From: Streptomyces nigra
GTDB lineage: Bacteria > Actinomycetota > Actinomycetes > Streptomycetales > Streptomycetaceae
Assembly (NCBI RefSeq): GCF_003074055.1
Contig: NZ_CP029043.1
Coordinates: 3,650,501 to 3,714,500 of the forward strand
Direction: 5' to 3'
Length of the DNA: 64,000 nucleotides
Positions 25,189 through 36,217 of this stretch are shown here, in pieces; positions within the stretch are counted from its first letter, which is position 1, and each line of letters begins with the position of its first letter. The notes beneath the pieces were generated by a model. It searched no databases. It saw only the letters and a program-made list of their open reading frames with translations, and was not told the origin of the DNA. The position numbers and the translations under genes were made by a program.

Positions 25189-25638
25189 ATGTCGCAGGTC
25201 AAGCGTTCCGTCTCCGCCCGGCTGCTTCTCGCCGCCGGCTCGCTCCTCGCCGTCGGCTCCGGGACCGTCGTACCCGCCGCGGCACAGCCCCAGGGCTCCG
25301 GGGATCACCTCGTCGTCACGGTGCGCGGCACCGGTGCAGGGGACGGCACCCGCGAGCTGACCTGCCATCCGGCCGCCGGTGATCACCCCGACGCCGTCCG
25401 CGCCTGTGCCGCGCTCGACCGGGGGACGCGGTGGGGACGGGACCTCTTCGCCCCCGACGCGCCCGGCGGCCTGTGCACCATGCAGTACGGCGGGCCCGCG
25501 ACCGCGCATGTCACCGGGACCTGGGCGGGGCGTCCCGTCGACGCCCGGTTCGACCGGGGCGACGGATGCGCGATCGCCCGGTGGAATCGATTCGTGCCGC
25601 TGCTGCCCGATGTGCGGGCGCAGGGCCTGGGCGTGTAG
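25189..25638 (+). CDS. Subtilisin-inhibitor-like (SSI family) secreted protease inhibitor
   Basis: A 149-residue secreted protein. It has a signal peptide (KRSVSARLLLAAGSLLAVGSG, cleavage after the AAA-Q region) and then the SSI pattern with two conserved cysteine pairs (LTCHPAAGDHPDAVRACAAL and CTMQYGGPATAHVTGTW...DGCAIARWNRF). The reactive site lies in the C-terminal part of the CTMQY loop region. SSI proteins block extracellular subtilisin and trypsin-like proteases. The ATG at 25189 is chosen to put the signal peptide first; the upstream ORF extension is noise. Confidence 0.88.
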   Translation: MSQVKRSVSARLLLAAGSLLAVGSGTVVPAAAQPQGSGDHLVVTVRGTGAGDGTRELTCHPAAGDHPDAVRACAALDRGTRWGRDLFAPDAPGGLCTMQYGGPATAHVTGTWAGRPVDARFDRGDGCAIARWNRFVPLLPDVRAQGLGV

Positions 25639-25938
25639 CGCGGCCCCGGGCCACGGGTTCTCCATACCGGACGCACCGGGTCCGTAAAGGTCCCGCGAAG
25701 GTGTCGCGAAGCCCCGCGGGGGTCCGGCGGCAGCCCGGTGGGACAAGGGTGCGCAGGCCGGAGGGACATCGGCGTGGGCGGTCATACGTTCTGGGTCACC
25801 GCCAGGTGCGACCTCGCTCTCATCCGGCGTCGCGAGCGCAACCCCAGCCCTTAGACTCCCTCGCGTGACACGCTGCGGGCCGATTGGCAAGATGGCCGGA
25901 GCGGTCGGCTAGGTGCGGTAACAGGGAGGAAGCGTCTC

Positions 25939-28900
25939 GTGAGCAGCAGGCCATCCCGAGGCGCTGCTCGCCTCGCAGCCATACTCGACGCGCTTCCCGA
26001 TGCGTTGGTACTGGTCAACGCCAATGGGACCGTCGTCAACGCGAACACCATCGCCCTGGAGGCCTTCGAGGCGCCGGGCACCGCGCTGGTGGGGCGCGGG
26101 CTGCTCGATCTGCTGCCCGAGTTCGACTCGAAGCTCATCCCGGGCTCGATGCGCCGCCCCGACCACATGGACCCGCAGGGCCGGACCAAGCCGACCCGCA
26201 TGATGGCCCGCCGGACCGACGGCACCGAGTTCCCGGTCGAGGTCACGTCCGCGAATCTGGAGAACGGCCAGCAGGCCTACGACGGCTACGGCTACAGCGG
26301 TGACGAGCTGCTGATGCTCGTCGTCCGGGACCTGACCGGCACCGTCGACACCGAGGCCGAGCTGGCGCGTTCGCAGCGCCAGACCGAGATGATCCTGCGC
26401 GCCGCCTCCGAGGGCGTCGTCGGCACCGACACCGACGGGCGGATCGTCCTCGTCAACCCGGCCGCCGCCCAGATCCTCGGATACCGGGCCAGCGACCTCG
26501 GCGGACGCGAGCTGCACACCCTCGTCGCGCACTCCCGCCCCGACGGCTCCCCGTTCCCGTACCAGGAGTCCCCGCTCGCCGACACCCTGCGCTCCGGGCG
26601 CAAGCACCGGGTGCGCGGGCAGGTGCTGTGGTCCAAGGGCGGCGACAAGGTGTCCGTCGACCTGACGACGGCTCCCGTGCGCGACGGCGACCAGCTCGTC
26701 GGCGCCGTGATGACCTTCACCGACCGGCGGCCGTACGACGCTCTCGCCGAGGAGAGCGAGGCGGCGCGCAAGCAGCACGAGGAGGAGCTGGAGCGCCTCG
26801 CCGAGGAGCACGCCTCCGAGCTGACCGCGCTGCGGCAGAAGCACGTCGCCGAGCTCGAGGAGCTGGAGGAGCGGCACGCCGAGGAACTCGCCGCCGGCGA
26901 GGAGCGCTACGCCGCCCTCGGGGAGCGCGAGAAGGACCGGCACGAGGCGCTGACCGTGCGGCACGAGCAGCTGCTGACCCTGCTCGGCGGTTCCCTGCGC
27001 GGCCCGCTGGACGAGCTGCGGCGCGAGCTGGCGGCCCTGGCGGCCGACGACGCGGGGCAGTTGTGGCCCGAGGCCAACCAGGTGCTGCACCACCTGTCCG
27101 CGGGCTACTCGCGGATCACGACACTGATCGACAACGTCCTGCGCTACCAGCGGCTCGACGCCGGGGCGGAGCAGATCCAGCGGACGAAGGTGATGCTCGA
27201 CGCCGTCGTCGCGGCGGGTGTCGACGGCGCGGTCGAACTGATCGGCCCTGGCCGGGTGCAGTTCGCCGTGCACGCGCCGCCCATCGAGGCCGAGGTCGAC
27301 CCGCAGCGTCTGGCGACCGCGCTGGCGCATCTCGTCGCGGACGTCGCCGGGGTCGACGCCACCGGCAACTCGCCGGTGTCGGCGGGCGGTTACCTGGACA
27401 ACACCGTGGTCGTCGCGGCGGCCCAGCGCGGCGAGGTCGTCCGTATCGAGGTGCGCGGGCCGTACACCGGGGGAGACCCGGTGCACGAGCCGATCGTGCG
27501 CGGGATCGTCCGCGCGCACGGCGGTGTGCTGCAGACACACGAGGTGCCGGGGATGAGCGGCAGCGCGTTCGTCCTCGAGGTGCCCATCGGAGGTGGCGCG
27601 GGAGCCGTTCCGGCCGCTCCCGCCGCTTCCGACGAGGAGCCGGGCGGTTCCGACGACGCCGGGCAGCCTGGTGGCGGTGGGCGGCGCCGGGCCCGGCGGT
27701 CCTCCGTCGACGCCTTCCTGGAGAGCGACTCCCCCGCCGACGCCGAGGCGGCTGCCGGGGTGGAGAACGCCGCACCGACCGGACGGCGGCGCCGGCGCGC
27801 TGCCGCGCCCGCGCTCCCCCAGGCCGCCGCTGCCCCCGAGAACGTCCCCGAGGCCTCCGGCGGCACCGGACGGCGCCGTGGACGCCCGGCCGAGCCCGGT
27901 GCGGACGGTGTCTCCGAGGGTGCCGTCGTCATGGCCGGCGAGCAGTCCGCGGGCACCGCCGCCGCCGGGAACAACCTGGGCGGGACCGTGCCGCCGCAGG
28001 GCGTGCCCGCGTCCGGCGGACGCCGTGCCCGGCGCGACGGCGGGGAGCAGCAGGCGCTCGCACCCGCCCCGGCGCCCGCGCTGCCCGCGGCCGGTGCCGC
28101 CGCCCCGGAGCCCGCCGAGGACGCCCCGCAGCCGACCGGACGGCGCCGACGGGCGCTGGCCGCCGCCGCCGAACGGGCCGCCGCCGCGCAGGCCCAGGAG
28201 GCGGGCCCGCGCCAGGTGTTCGCGCTGCCGCCGGCCGACGCCGACCGCGCGCCCGGCACGGTCGCGGAACCGGCCGCCGCCGCGCAGGCCGCCGTACCGC
28301 CGCAGGCCGTCGACGAGGGACGGCACGACGCCGTCGCGCACGACCCGGCCGAGGACCACACCCCGCCGCAGCCGCACCCGACGACCGCGCCGACCGGACG
28401 GCGCCGGCGTGCCGTGGCCCGCCCGGCGGAGGAGGCCGCACCGGCCGTACCGAACACGCCTGCGGCCCCGGCTCAGGCCCAGGCCCAGCAGGCGGTGCCG
28501 CAGCCCGTCCCGGCCGCCGCCCCGGCTCCCGTGGCCGCCCCCGCCCCGGCACAGCAGCCCGTGGCTCCGGCCGCCGCCGCCCCGGGTGGGCCGCTGCCCG
28601 CCGAGGCACCGGCGCCGCAGGGCCAGGGCACCCCGGCGCAGGGCACGCCCGCACAGGGCGCCCCGGCCCCGGCTTCCGTCCCCCAGCAGTGGCCCGCCGC
28701 CGACGGCACCGCCGGGGGTGGCGCCGTACCGCCGCAGGCCGCCCAGCCGCAGGTGCCGCAGGGCACGCCCGCGCCCGGGACCCCACTGCCGCCCGAGGCG
28801 GCCGGACGGCCGCAGCGGGCCGCGCAGCCGTTGCCCGCCGAGGCGCCCGGCGCGCCCGTCGACCCCAACTCCACCCAGGGACGCGCGATCAGCGTGCGCA

Positions 28901-30021
28901 CGCTGGGCCAGGGCGTGCCGTTCACCCGGCAGGCGGCCCAGGTGCAGCAGCCCTCGCCGCCGACGCCCCCGCCGCACCAGACGAACGGCGGCCGGCGCCG
29001 CAAGCTGGGCACGCCGCCCGACCCCGCCACCCGAGCCGGTGCCGGTGCGGCCGCTGAGCAGCCCGCGCGTCCGCATCCGCAGGCCGAGCAGGCGGCGCCC
29101 GCCGCGCCCCAGCCGCAGCCGTCCCCGCCGTCGGGGGCCGGGCAGACACGGCTCGCGCCGGTGACCGAGGCGGCCGGGCGGTCGTACGCCATAGGCGCCC
29201 CGGACGAGAACGCCGCCGAGGGGCCCGAGCCGCTGGACGGGCCGGGCGGGGCCGTCGAGGTCGCCGATCCGCCGCGTCCCCAGCCGATGGACGACGAGCT
29301 GCCCCCGGAGCCGCTGGACAACCCGCGGCGGCTGCTGGTGTGGCCCGCGCCGGACGTGACGACCCAGCAGGCGCTCAGCGACCGCGGCTACCGGCCCGTC
29401 ATCGTCAACTCCCGTGAGGAGGTCGACGCGCAGATCGCCGCCTTCCCGGCCGCGCTGTTCGTGGACCCGCTGACCGGGCCGATCACCCGGACCGCGCTGC
29501 AGTCGCTGCGGCAGGCCGCGGTGGCCGCCGAGGTGCCGGTGATGGTGACCGCCGGACTCGGACAGGCCTCGCGGGAGGCCGCGTACGGCGCCGACCCGGC
29601 CGTCCTGCTCAAGGCGCTGGCGCCCCGGGACAGTGAGCAGCATCCGCCGCGGGTGCTGTTGATCGAGGAGCACGCGGAGATCGCGCTGGCGCTGACGGCG
29701 ACGCTGGAGCGGCGGGGCATGCAGGTCGCCCGGGCGGCGAGCGACGCCGACGCGGTGGCGCTGGCCGGGGACTTCCGGCCGAACCTGGTCGTGATGGACC
29801 TGCTGCAGGTGCACCGGCGCCGGGCCGGCATCGTGGACTGGCTGCGCGCGAACGGGCAGCTCAACCGCACGCCGCTGGTCGTCTACACGGCCGCCGTCGA
29901 CCAGGCCGACCTGCCGGGCCTGGCGTCCGGCGAGACGGTCCTGTTCCTGGCGGAACGCTCCACGAGCCCCGAGGTCCAGACCCGCATCGTGGACCTGCTG
30001 TCACGGATCGGCACGAACTGA
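25939..30021 (+). CDS. Very large PAS / degenerate histidine kinase / receiver protein
   Basis: A 1360-residue protein, GTG start behind GGGAGGAAG. Two PAS domains (about 8-125 and 145-265) are followed by a coiled coil of E/H/L repeats (275-345). A kinase-like dimer and ATPase region (345-550) lacks the usual H-box histidine (LGGSLRGPLDEL where SHELRTPL would be). Residues 550-1115 are a Pro/Ala-rich disordered stretch with recurring GRRRR basic motifs. Two receiver-like domains end the protein. The last keeps an acceptor-like Asp in LVVMDLLQVH; the first is degenerate. It is probably a sensory scaffold rather than a classic kinase. Localisation appears cytosolic. Confidence 0.8.
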   Translation: MSSRPSRGAARLAAILDALPDALVLVNANGTVVNANTIALEAFEAPGTALVGRGLLDLLPEFDSKLIPGSMRRPDHMDPQGRTKPTRMMARRTDGTEFPVEVTSANLENGQQAYDGYGYSGDELLMLVVRDLTGTVDTEAELARSQRQTEMILRAASEGVVGTDTDGRIVLVNPAAAQILGYRASDLGGRELHTLVAHSRPDGSPFPYQESPLADTLRSGRKHRVRGQVLWSKGGDKVSVDLTTAPVRDGDQLVGAVMTFTDRRPYDALAEESEAARKQHEEELERLAEEHASELTALRQKHVAELEELEERHAEELAAGEERYAALGEREKDRHEALTVRHEQLLTLLGGSLRGPLDELRRELAALAADDAGQLWPEANQVLHHLSAGYSRITTLIDNVLRYQRLDAGAEQIQRTKVMLDAVVAAGVDGAVELIGPGRVQFAVHAPPIEAEVDPQRLATALAHLVADVAGVDATGNSPVSAGGYLDNTVVVAAAQRGEVVRIEVRGPYTGGDPVHEPIVRGIVRAHGGVLQTHEVPGMSGSAFVLEVPIGGGAGAVPAAPAASDEEPGGSDDAGQPGGGGRRRARRSSVDAFLESDSPADAEAAAGVENAAPTGRRRRRAAAPALPQAAAAPENVPEASGGTGRRRGRPAEPGADGVSEGAVVMAGEQSAGTAAAGNNLGGTVPPQGVPASGGRRARRDGGEQQALAPAPAPALPAAGAAAPEPAEDAPQPTGRRRRALAAAAERAAAAQAQEAGPRQVFALPPADADRAPGTVAEPAAAAQAAVPPQAVDEGRHDAVAHDPAEDHTPPQPHPTTAPTGRRRRAVARPAEEAAPAVPNTPAAPAQAQAQQAVPQPVPAAAPAPVAAPAPAQQPVAPAAAAPGGPLPAEAPAPQGQGTPAQGTPAQGAPAPASVPQQWPAADGTAGGGAVPPQAAQPQVPQGTPAPGTPLPPEAAGRPQRAAQPLPAEAPGAPVDPNSTQGRAISVRTLGQGVPFTRQAAQVQQPSPPTPPPHQTNGGRRRKLGTPPDPATRAGAGAAAEQPARPHPQAEQAAPAAPQPQPSPPSGAGQTRLAPVTEAAGRSYAIGAPDENAAEGPEPLDGPGGAVEVADPPRPQPMDDELPPEPLDNPRRLLVWPAPDVTTQQALSDRGYRPVIVNSREEVDAQIAAFPAALFVDPLTGPITRTALQSLRQAAVAAEVPVMVTAGLGQASREAAYGADPAVLLKALAPRDSEQHPPRVLLIEEHAEIALALTATLERRGMQVARAASDADAVALAGDFRPNLVVMDLLQVHRRRAGIVDWLRANGQLNRTPLVVYTAAVDQADLPGLASGETVLFLAERSTSPEVQTRIVDLLSRIGTN

Positions 30022-30035
30022 CCCGTGCCCCGCCT

Positions 30036-30134
30036 GAAGGGGCACGGGGAACTGCCCGACCAGCCACGACGGGCCCGCACCCGACCGCGAGCAGCACCCC
30101 CGAAAGGGGCGCGGGGAACTGCGCGACCGGCCAC
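30036..30134 (+). repeat. Two copies of an intergenic GGGGCGCGGGGAACTG repeat
   Basis: Copies at 30036-30067 and 30102-30134 share GGGAACTGC.CGACC.GCCAC at nearly all positions. Segments of this type are scattered between genes in Streptomyces chromosomes. They lie between convergent genes and may form weak terminators. Confidence 0.75.
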
Positions 30135-30185
30135 CCACAACCCGCAGCCGACCGACGACAGTTCCCCTACAAGGATCGCCCCCCG

Positions 30186-31841
<1,656 letters not shown>

Positions 31842-31901
31842 GGCGTCCTCCCGGGGGCGACATTGCCTACGCGGCGGTAAGGGATGCGGAGATTCTGCGC
31901 G

Positions 31902-31917
31902 CATACCGCGCGGTATG
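31902..31917. promoter_or_regulatory. Perfect 16-bp palindrome upstream of the acyl-CoA ligase
   Basis: CATACCGCGCGGTATG, 60 bases before the acyl-CoA ligase start. The form is typical of TetR-family fatty-acid-responsive operators, which is an inference; no matching regulator is encoded nearby. Confidence 0.6.
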
Positions 31918-32017
31918 TCACTAGGGCCGGGTGATCGATCATGTCACGTTGCGTTCACGGGGCTCTGCGGCTACGGGTGAGGGGAGGATTCCCACCCGTG
32001 CCGGGCCCCTATGACGG

Positions 32018-32578
32018 TCACCGGACCGGCACCAGCTCCGGGTCCTCCCGCAGCTTGCCGAGCGCCCGCGACACCGCCGACTTCACCGTGCCGACCGAGA
32101 CCCCGAGCACCTCGGCCGTCTGCACCTCGCTGAGATCCTCGTAGTACCTCAGGACGACCATGGCGCGCTGCCGTGCCGGGAGCCGCATGATCGCGCGCCA
32201 CATGGCGTCGCGCAGCGCCTGCCGCTCCGCCGGGTCGTCGTCGTGGCCCGGCAGGGGCTCCGGCTCGGGCAGTTCCTCGCAGGCGAACTCGTCGACCTTG
32301 CGCTTGCGCCACTGCGAGGTGCGGGTGTTCAGCAGAGCCCGCCGCACATAGCCGTCGAGCGCCCGGTGGTCCTCGATCCGCTCCCAGGCCACATACGTCT
32401 TGGCCAGCGCGGTCTGCAGCAGGTCCTCGGCGTCGCTCGGGTTCGCGGTGAGCGAGCGGGCGGTACGCAGCAGCACCGGCTGGCGGGCCCGTACGTACGA
32501 CGAGAAGGAGGGGTACGCCGCGTTCGGCAGGGACCGCCTCGCGGCGTCGGAGGCGCTGGTGCAGACGGGTGGGGTCAT
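32018..32578 (-). CDS. ECF sigma factor, SigE-like family
   Basis: A 186-residue sigma factor. Region 2 (DAEDLLQTALAKTYVAWERI...DGYVRRALLNTRTSQWRKRK) and region 4 (LPARQRAMVVLRYYEDLSEVQTAEVLGVSVGTVKSAVSRAL) are in order, separated by an acidic linker. This is the SigE-like (SigM-type) ECF group frequent in actinomycetes. No anti-sigma gene is adjacent. Confidence 0.92.
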   Translation of the reverse strand: MTPPVCTSASDAARRSLPNAAYPSFSSYVRARQPVLLRTARSLTANPSDAEDLLQTALAKTYVAWERIEDHRALDGYVRRALLNTRTSQWRKRKVDEFACEELPEPEPLPGHDDDPAERQALRDAMWRAIMRLPARQRAMVVLRYYEDLSEVQTAEVLGVSVGTVKSAVSRALGKLREDPELVPVR

Positions 32579-32754
32579 GGCTCCACGCTATGAGCGGACC
32601 CCGCTCCGGCGGATCGGCCGCAGGTGCCGAAGCGCCGTCCGCCTCAGGTTGTAGGGGTGGGGCCTGCTCCACCTCCTGAAGGTGGACGGCCACCCCGCCT
32701 CCCACTGCGGGATGTCCCCGATCCGCCCCGCCCCCTCCCCGGTTCACGGCCCTG

Positions 32755-32866
32755 CCGTCACCGGTCGGAGGCGAGGGCCAGTCCCGGTCCACGGACCCAC
32801 CGTCACCCGTCGGAGGCGAGGACCAGGATCCACACCCCGCCGTCACCCGTCGGAGGCGAGGACCAG
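32755..32866. repeat. Three 27-bp repeats at the 3' end of the thiolase gene
   Basis: Units 32755-32781, 32800-32826 and 32840-32866 (CCGTCACCCGTCGGAGGCGA..., one with two changes). The third contains the stop codon and last codons of the thiolase gene. The others lie beyond the stop, so the gene's 3' end has been copied twice into downstream sequence. Confidence 0.85.
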
Positions 32867-34009
32867 GCCCGAGGTCGGCACCCCCGTGCCCGCCGTCACG
32901 AGCACCCGCGACGCCCCCGGCACCTGGTTCACTGCCGTGCCCCGCACCTGCCGGACGCCCTCCGCGATGCCGTTCATGCCGTGCAGATACGCCTCGCCGA
33001 GCTGGCCCCCGTGGGTGTTGAGGGGCAGGCGCTCCTCGGCCACGAAGTCCGCGCCCTCCCCCCGGCCGCAGAAGCCGAACTCCTCCAGCTGCATCAGCAC
33101 GAAGGGCGTGAAGTGGTCGTACAGGATGCCCACCTCGATGTCCCCGGGGCCGAGCCCGGCCGTCCGCCACAGCCGGCGCGCGACCACGCCCGTCTCGGGC
33201 AGGCCGGTGAGGTCGTCCCGGTAGAAGCTCGTCATCTGCTCCTGCCCCCGCCCGGCCCCCTGCGCGGCCGCCGCGACGACGGCCGGCGGGTGCGGCAGGT
33301 CCCGGGCGCGTTCCACGGACGTGATGACGAGGGCCTGGCCGCCGTCCGTCTCCTGGCAGCAGTCCAGCAGGCGCAGCGGTTCCACGATCCAGCGCGAGGC
33401 CGCGTGGTCGGCGAGGGTGATGGGCCTGCCGTAGAAGTGGGCGGCCGGGTTGGTCGCCGCGTACCGGCGGTCCACGACCGCCACATGCCCGAAGGCCTCC
33501 GGCGTCAGCCCGTACCGGTGCAGATAGCGCTGGGCGGCCATCGCCACCCAGGACGCCGGGGTGAGCAGCCCGAAGGGCAGCGCCCAGCCGAGGGCCGCGC
33601 CCTCCGCCGACGGTTCGCGGTACTGGACGCCCGCGCCGAAGCGCCGGCCCGACCGCTCGTTGAACGCCCGGTAGCAGACGACCACCTCGGCGACGCCCGC
33701 CGCGACCGCGAGCGCCGCCTGCAGGACGGTGGCGCAGGCCGCGCCGCCGCCGTAGTGGACGCGCGAGAAGAAGGACAGATCGCCCATCCCGCAGGCCTGG
33801 GCCACCGTGATCTCCGGGCTGGTGTCCATCGTGAACGTCACCAGCCCGTCGACGTCCCCCGGCGTCAGACCGGCGTCGTCGAGCGCGGCCCGTACGGCCT
33901 CGACGGCCAGCCGCAGCTCGCTGCGTCCCGAGTCCTTGGAGAACTCGGTGGACCCGATCCCGGCGACGGCCGCCCGCCCGGACAGCGGGTCCCGGCCGCG
34001 CGCGCTCAT
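32843..34009 (-). CDS. Lipid-transfer protein / thiolase-like (Ltp2-type)
   Basis: A 388-residue protein of the non-condensing thiolase family used as lipid-transfer or aldolase partner: VHYGGGAACATVLQAALAVAAGVAEVVVCYRA in the N-half and ILYDHFTPFVLMQLEEFGFC...PLNTHGGQLGEAYLHGM in the C-half. Its start overlaps the stop of the MaoC-DUF35 fusion (ATGA). In steroid side-chain catabolism Ltp2 acts as an aldolase with the DUF35 domain of ChsH2, which fits this coupling. Confidence 0.82.
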   Translation of the reverse strand: MSARGRDPLSGRAAVAGIGSTEFSKDSGRSELRLAVEAVRAALDDAGLTPGDVDGLVTFTMDTSPEITVAQACGMGDLSFFSRVHYGGGAACATVLQAALAVAAGVAEVVVCYRAFNERSGRRFGAGVQYREPSAEGAALGWALPFGLLTPASWVAMAAQRYLHRYGLTPEAFGHVAVVDRRYAATNPAAHFYGRPITLADHAASRWIVEPLRLLDCCQETDGGQALVITSVERARDLPHPPAVVAAAAQGAGRGQEQMTSFYRDDLTGLPETGVVARRLWRTAGLGPGDIEVGILYDHFTPFVLMQLEEFGFCGRGEGADFVAEERLPLNTHGGQLGEAYLHGMNGIAEGVRQVRGTAVNQVPGASRVLVTAGTGVPTSGLVLASDG

Positions 34010-35325
34010 GACGGGTCCTCCCCGGGGACGGTGACCGTCACCGTGCCGGTCACATGGCGGCCGGAACGGTTGGCGCCGACCACGCGGACGGTCGCCGTGC
34101 CATCGTCGTCGACCGCCTCGACCGTGCCCGTCAGCACCATCGTGTCGCCGGGGTGGTTGGGCGCGCCCAGCCGGATGGCGACGCTGCGCAGGGTCGCGGT
34201 GGGGCCGAAGTGGTCGGTGACATAGCGGCCGACGAGGCCGTTGGTCGTCAGGATGTTCATGAAGATGTCGGGAGAGCCGCGGCGGCGGGCCAGCTCGGGG
34301 TCGTGGTGGACGTCCTGGTAGTCGCGGGAGGCGAGGGCACCGGCGACGATCAGGGTGCGCGTGATGGGGATCTCGAGCGGGGGGAACGCGTTCTCCGGCA
34401 CATCCGGGGGTCCCGCAGGCTCCGCGGCGCCTCCCTGGGCGCGCCAGACCGGCAGCACCAGCGCGTCGTCGCAGTGCCGGAACTCCAGCCGTACCGGCTG
34501 CCCGATCCGCACCTTGTCGTACGGCACGCCCACCACGTTGCCGATCATCCGGACCCCCTCGGCGAGTTCGACGAGTGCGACGGCGTAGGGCGGGTCGAAG
34601 GCCGGGAACGGCGGGTGGTGCATGACGACGTACGAGTACACCGTGCCCTCGCCGGACGCCTCGACGGTGTCCCAGTCCGGCCCGCCGCAGGCGTTGCAGC
34701 CGGGCAGCCAGGGGTGGCGCGGCGTGCCGCAGCCGGTGCAGCGCTGGATGAGCAGGGTGTGCCGCCGTACGCCTTCCCAGAACCCGGCGTTGTCGCGGTT
34801 GACGACGGGCCGGGGGCGCGTGCCCCGTGCCGTACCGCCCCCGGACCGGGCGGGCGCGTACTTGAGGATGCGGAAGCGGTGGGTGCCGGCGAGGGTGCCG
34901 CCGGCACGGACGTCCGTGCGGGTCGTCACGAAGTACCCGGTGCCGAGCCGGGTGGTCTTGCGCTCCGACACCGACTCGATGACCGAGTCGTAGGTGATCT
35001 CGTCGCCGGGGCGCAGGGGGCGTGCGTACTCCTGCTCGCAGTCGGTGGCGACGACGGAGGTGCAGCCCGCCTCGTCGAGCAGTGCGAGCAGTTCGTCGTA
35101 CGCGTGCGCCCGGCCGCCGTGGCCGGAGAGCCCGCCCATGGTCCACACCTGGAGCATGGTGGGCGGGGCTATGGCGTCGGGGCCGGTGTACGCCGGGTTG
35201 GTGTCCCCCATCGCCTCGCACCAGTGCCGGATCATCGGGGCGTTCACGGGGTCCTTGCCGGCGCGTGCCGTGGCGGCAGGCCGTCCCTCGTACGCCTTCA
35301 GCCGCGCTGCCAAGTCGCCGCCCAC
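34006..35325 (-). CDS. Fused MaoC - DUF35 - MaoC protein (ChsH2/ChsH1-like hydratase)
   Basis: A 439-residue multidomain protein. Residues 1-150 form a MaoC-like hot-dog half (RPLRPGDEITYDSVIESVSERKTTRLG). Residues 170-295 are a DUF35 zinc-ribbon/OB domain with four cysteines (CTGCGTPRHPWLPGCNACG). Residues 305-439 form a second MaoC half with a YQDVHHDPELA catalytic-type motif. In mycobacteria these are two proteins, ChsH2 (MaoC-DUF35) and ChsH1 (MaoC), hydrating a steroid-CoA side chain. GTG at 35325 follows AGGAGG. Confidence 0.78.
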   Translation of the reverse strand: MGGDLAARLKAYEGRPAATARAGKDPVNAPMIRHWCEAMGDTNPAYTGPDAIAPPTMLQVWTMGGLSGHGGRAHAYDELLALLDEAGCTSVVATDCEQEYARPLRPGDEITYDSVIESVSERKTTRLGTGYFVTTRTDVRAGGTLAGTHRFRILKYAPARSGGGTARGTRPRPVVNRDNAGFWEGVRRHTLLIQRCTGCGTPRHPWLPGCNACGGPDWDTVEASGEGTVYSYVVMHHPPFPAFDPPYAVALVELAEGVRMIGNVVGVPYDKVRIGQPVRLEFRHCDDALVLPVWRAQGGAAEPAGPPDVPENAFPPLEIPITRTLIVAGALASRDYQDVHHDPELARRRGSPDIFMNILTTNGLVGRYVTDHFGPTATLRSVAIRLGAPNHPGDTMVLTGTVEAVDDDGTATVRVVGANRSGRHVTGTVTVTVPGEDPS

Positions 35326-35364
35326 CGCCGCCTCCTGGTCCTTCTCGCGAGGCTCCCGAAGGTT

Positions 35365-35381
35365 TCTGACTGTCCGTCAGA
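35365..35381. promoter_or_regulatory. Inverted repeat upstream of the hydratase operon
   Basis: TCTGAC TGTCC GTCAGA, 40 bases before the GTG of the fused hydratase gene. It is a probable TetR-type operator. Confidence 0.5.
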
Positions 35382-35539
35382 CACGGGGGACTGTCAAGGG
35401 CGGCCGATGGACCGAAGGCGGCCGGACATGACTGCGCGGCGGTACCGGAGCACCGCCGCGCAGTCATGTGAAACCCCACCAGCACACCCACGGACAGAGA
35501 GGGCCGGTGCCTGAGCACCGGGGCACCGGCCCTCTCAGC

Positions 35540-35866
35540 TCACCACCAGAGCGGGGTGAAGGTGACGGCCGTGTTGCCGTCGCCCTGATTGAGCGCGGTG
35601 GCCGCGGAGCCGTTGACCTGGGCGGTGTTGCTCTCGTTCTCGGCCCCGGAACCGGTCGCCTGCTGCTGGGTGGTCGACGAGGTCCCGAAGTTGTCGCCGC
35701 CGACCCCGCTGCCGAGGAGGCCCTGGACGGCGGTCGAGACGGCCGCGCTGGATCCGTCGTCCGCGAATGCGCCGTTGTCCGCGCTGGCCACCCCGGCGAA
35801 CAGGGCTGCGGCGAGCGGAAGTGCGGAGACGGCTGCGACGACGCGGGCGGTACGGATGCTTGCCAT
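35540..35866 (-). CDS. Small secreted Gly/Asn/Thr-rich protein
   Basis: A 108-residue exported protein with a clear Sec signal peptide (residues 1-28, cleavage after ASA). The mature part of about 80 residues has no cysteines and is rich in Gly, Ser, Thr, Asn and Gln, ending TFTPLWW. The composition resembles secreted amyloid-prone surface proteins of streptomycetes, but it lacks the chaplin or rodlin signatures. The ATG at 35866 follows GGAGGA six bases upstream. Function is unknown. Confidence 0.7.
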   Translation of the reverse strand: MASIRTARVVAAVSALPLAAALFAGVASADNGAFADDGSSAAVSTAVQGLLGSGVGGDNFGTSSTTQQQATGSGAENESNTAQVNGSAATALNQGDGNTAVTFTPLWW

Positions 35867-36217
35867 GTTGTTCCTCCAGAACAGGTGCGCCCGAGCTCCC
35901 CGCCGGACGCGTTGGTGGTGCGTGAAGTACTGCTTGCCTCCGGGCAGTTGGCCGACCGCCCTGGAGTCCTGCACGACGTCGCGAGATCAGAGTTGCCCAC
36001 CGGAACCCCGGCGAACCACCCCGGACAGCCCTATTCGCCCTCAAGCGTGATGACAAGTCGATAAACCCCTTTCGCCACACTTAGCGCCCAGTCAGGATGC
36101 CAGAGGACAGACCACCCCCAAGCCCCGCAAGGGACGAAAGGTTCCACCAGCCACCCCGACCCCACCCGCCCCGTCGGCGTGTCACCCACCGAACACCTCC
36201 ACCCCCCCTTCCCTTTT

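Noticed and set aside
25909..29814. 1301-residue minus-strand open frame
   Set aside because: It is a GC-bias shadow opposite the PAS/receiver gene; it has no domains and its residues are Gly/Arg/His-rich noise.
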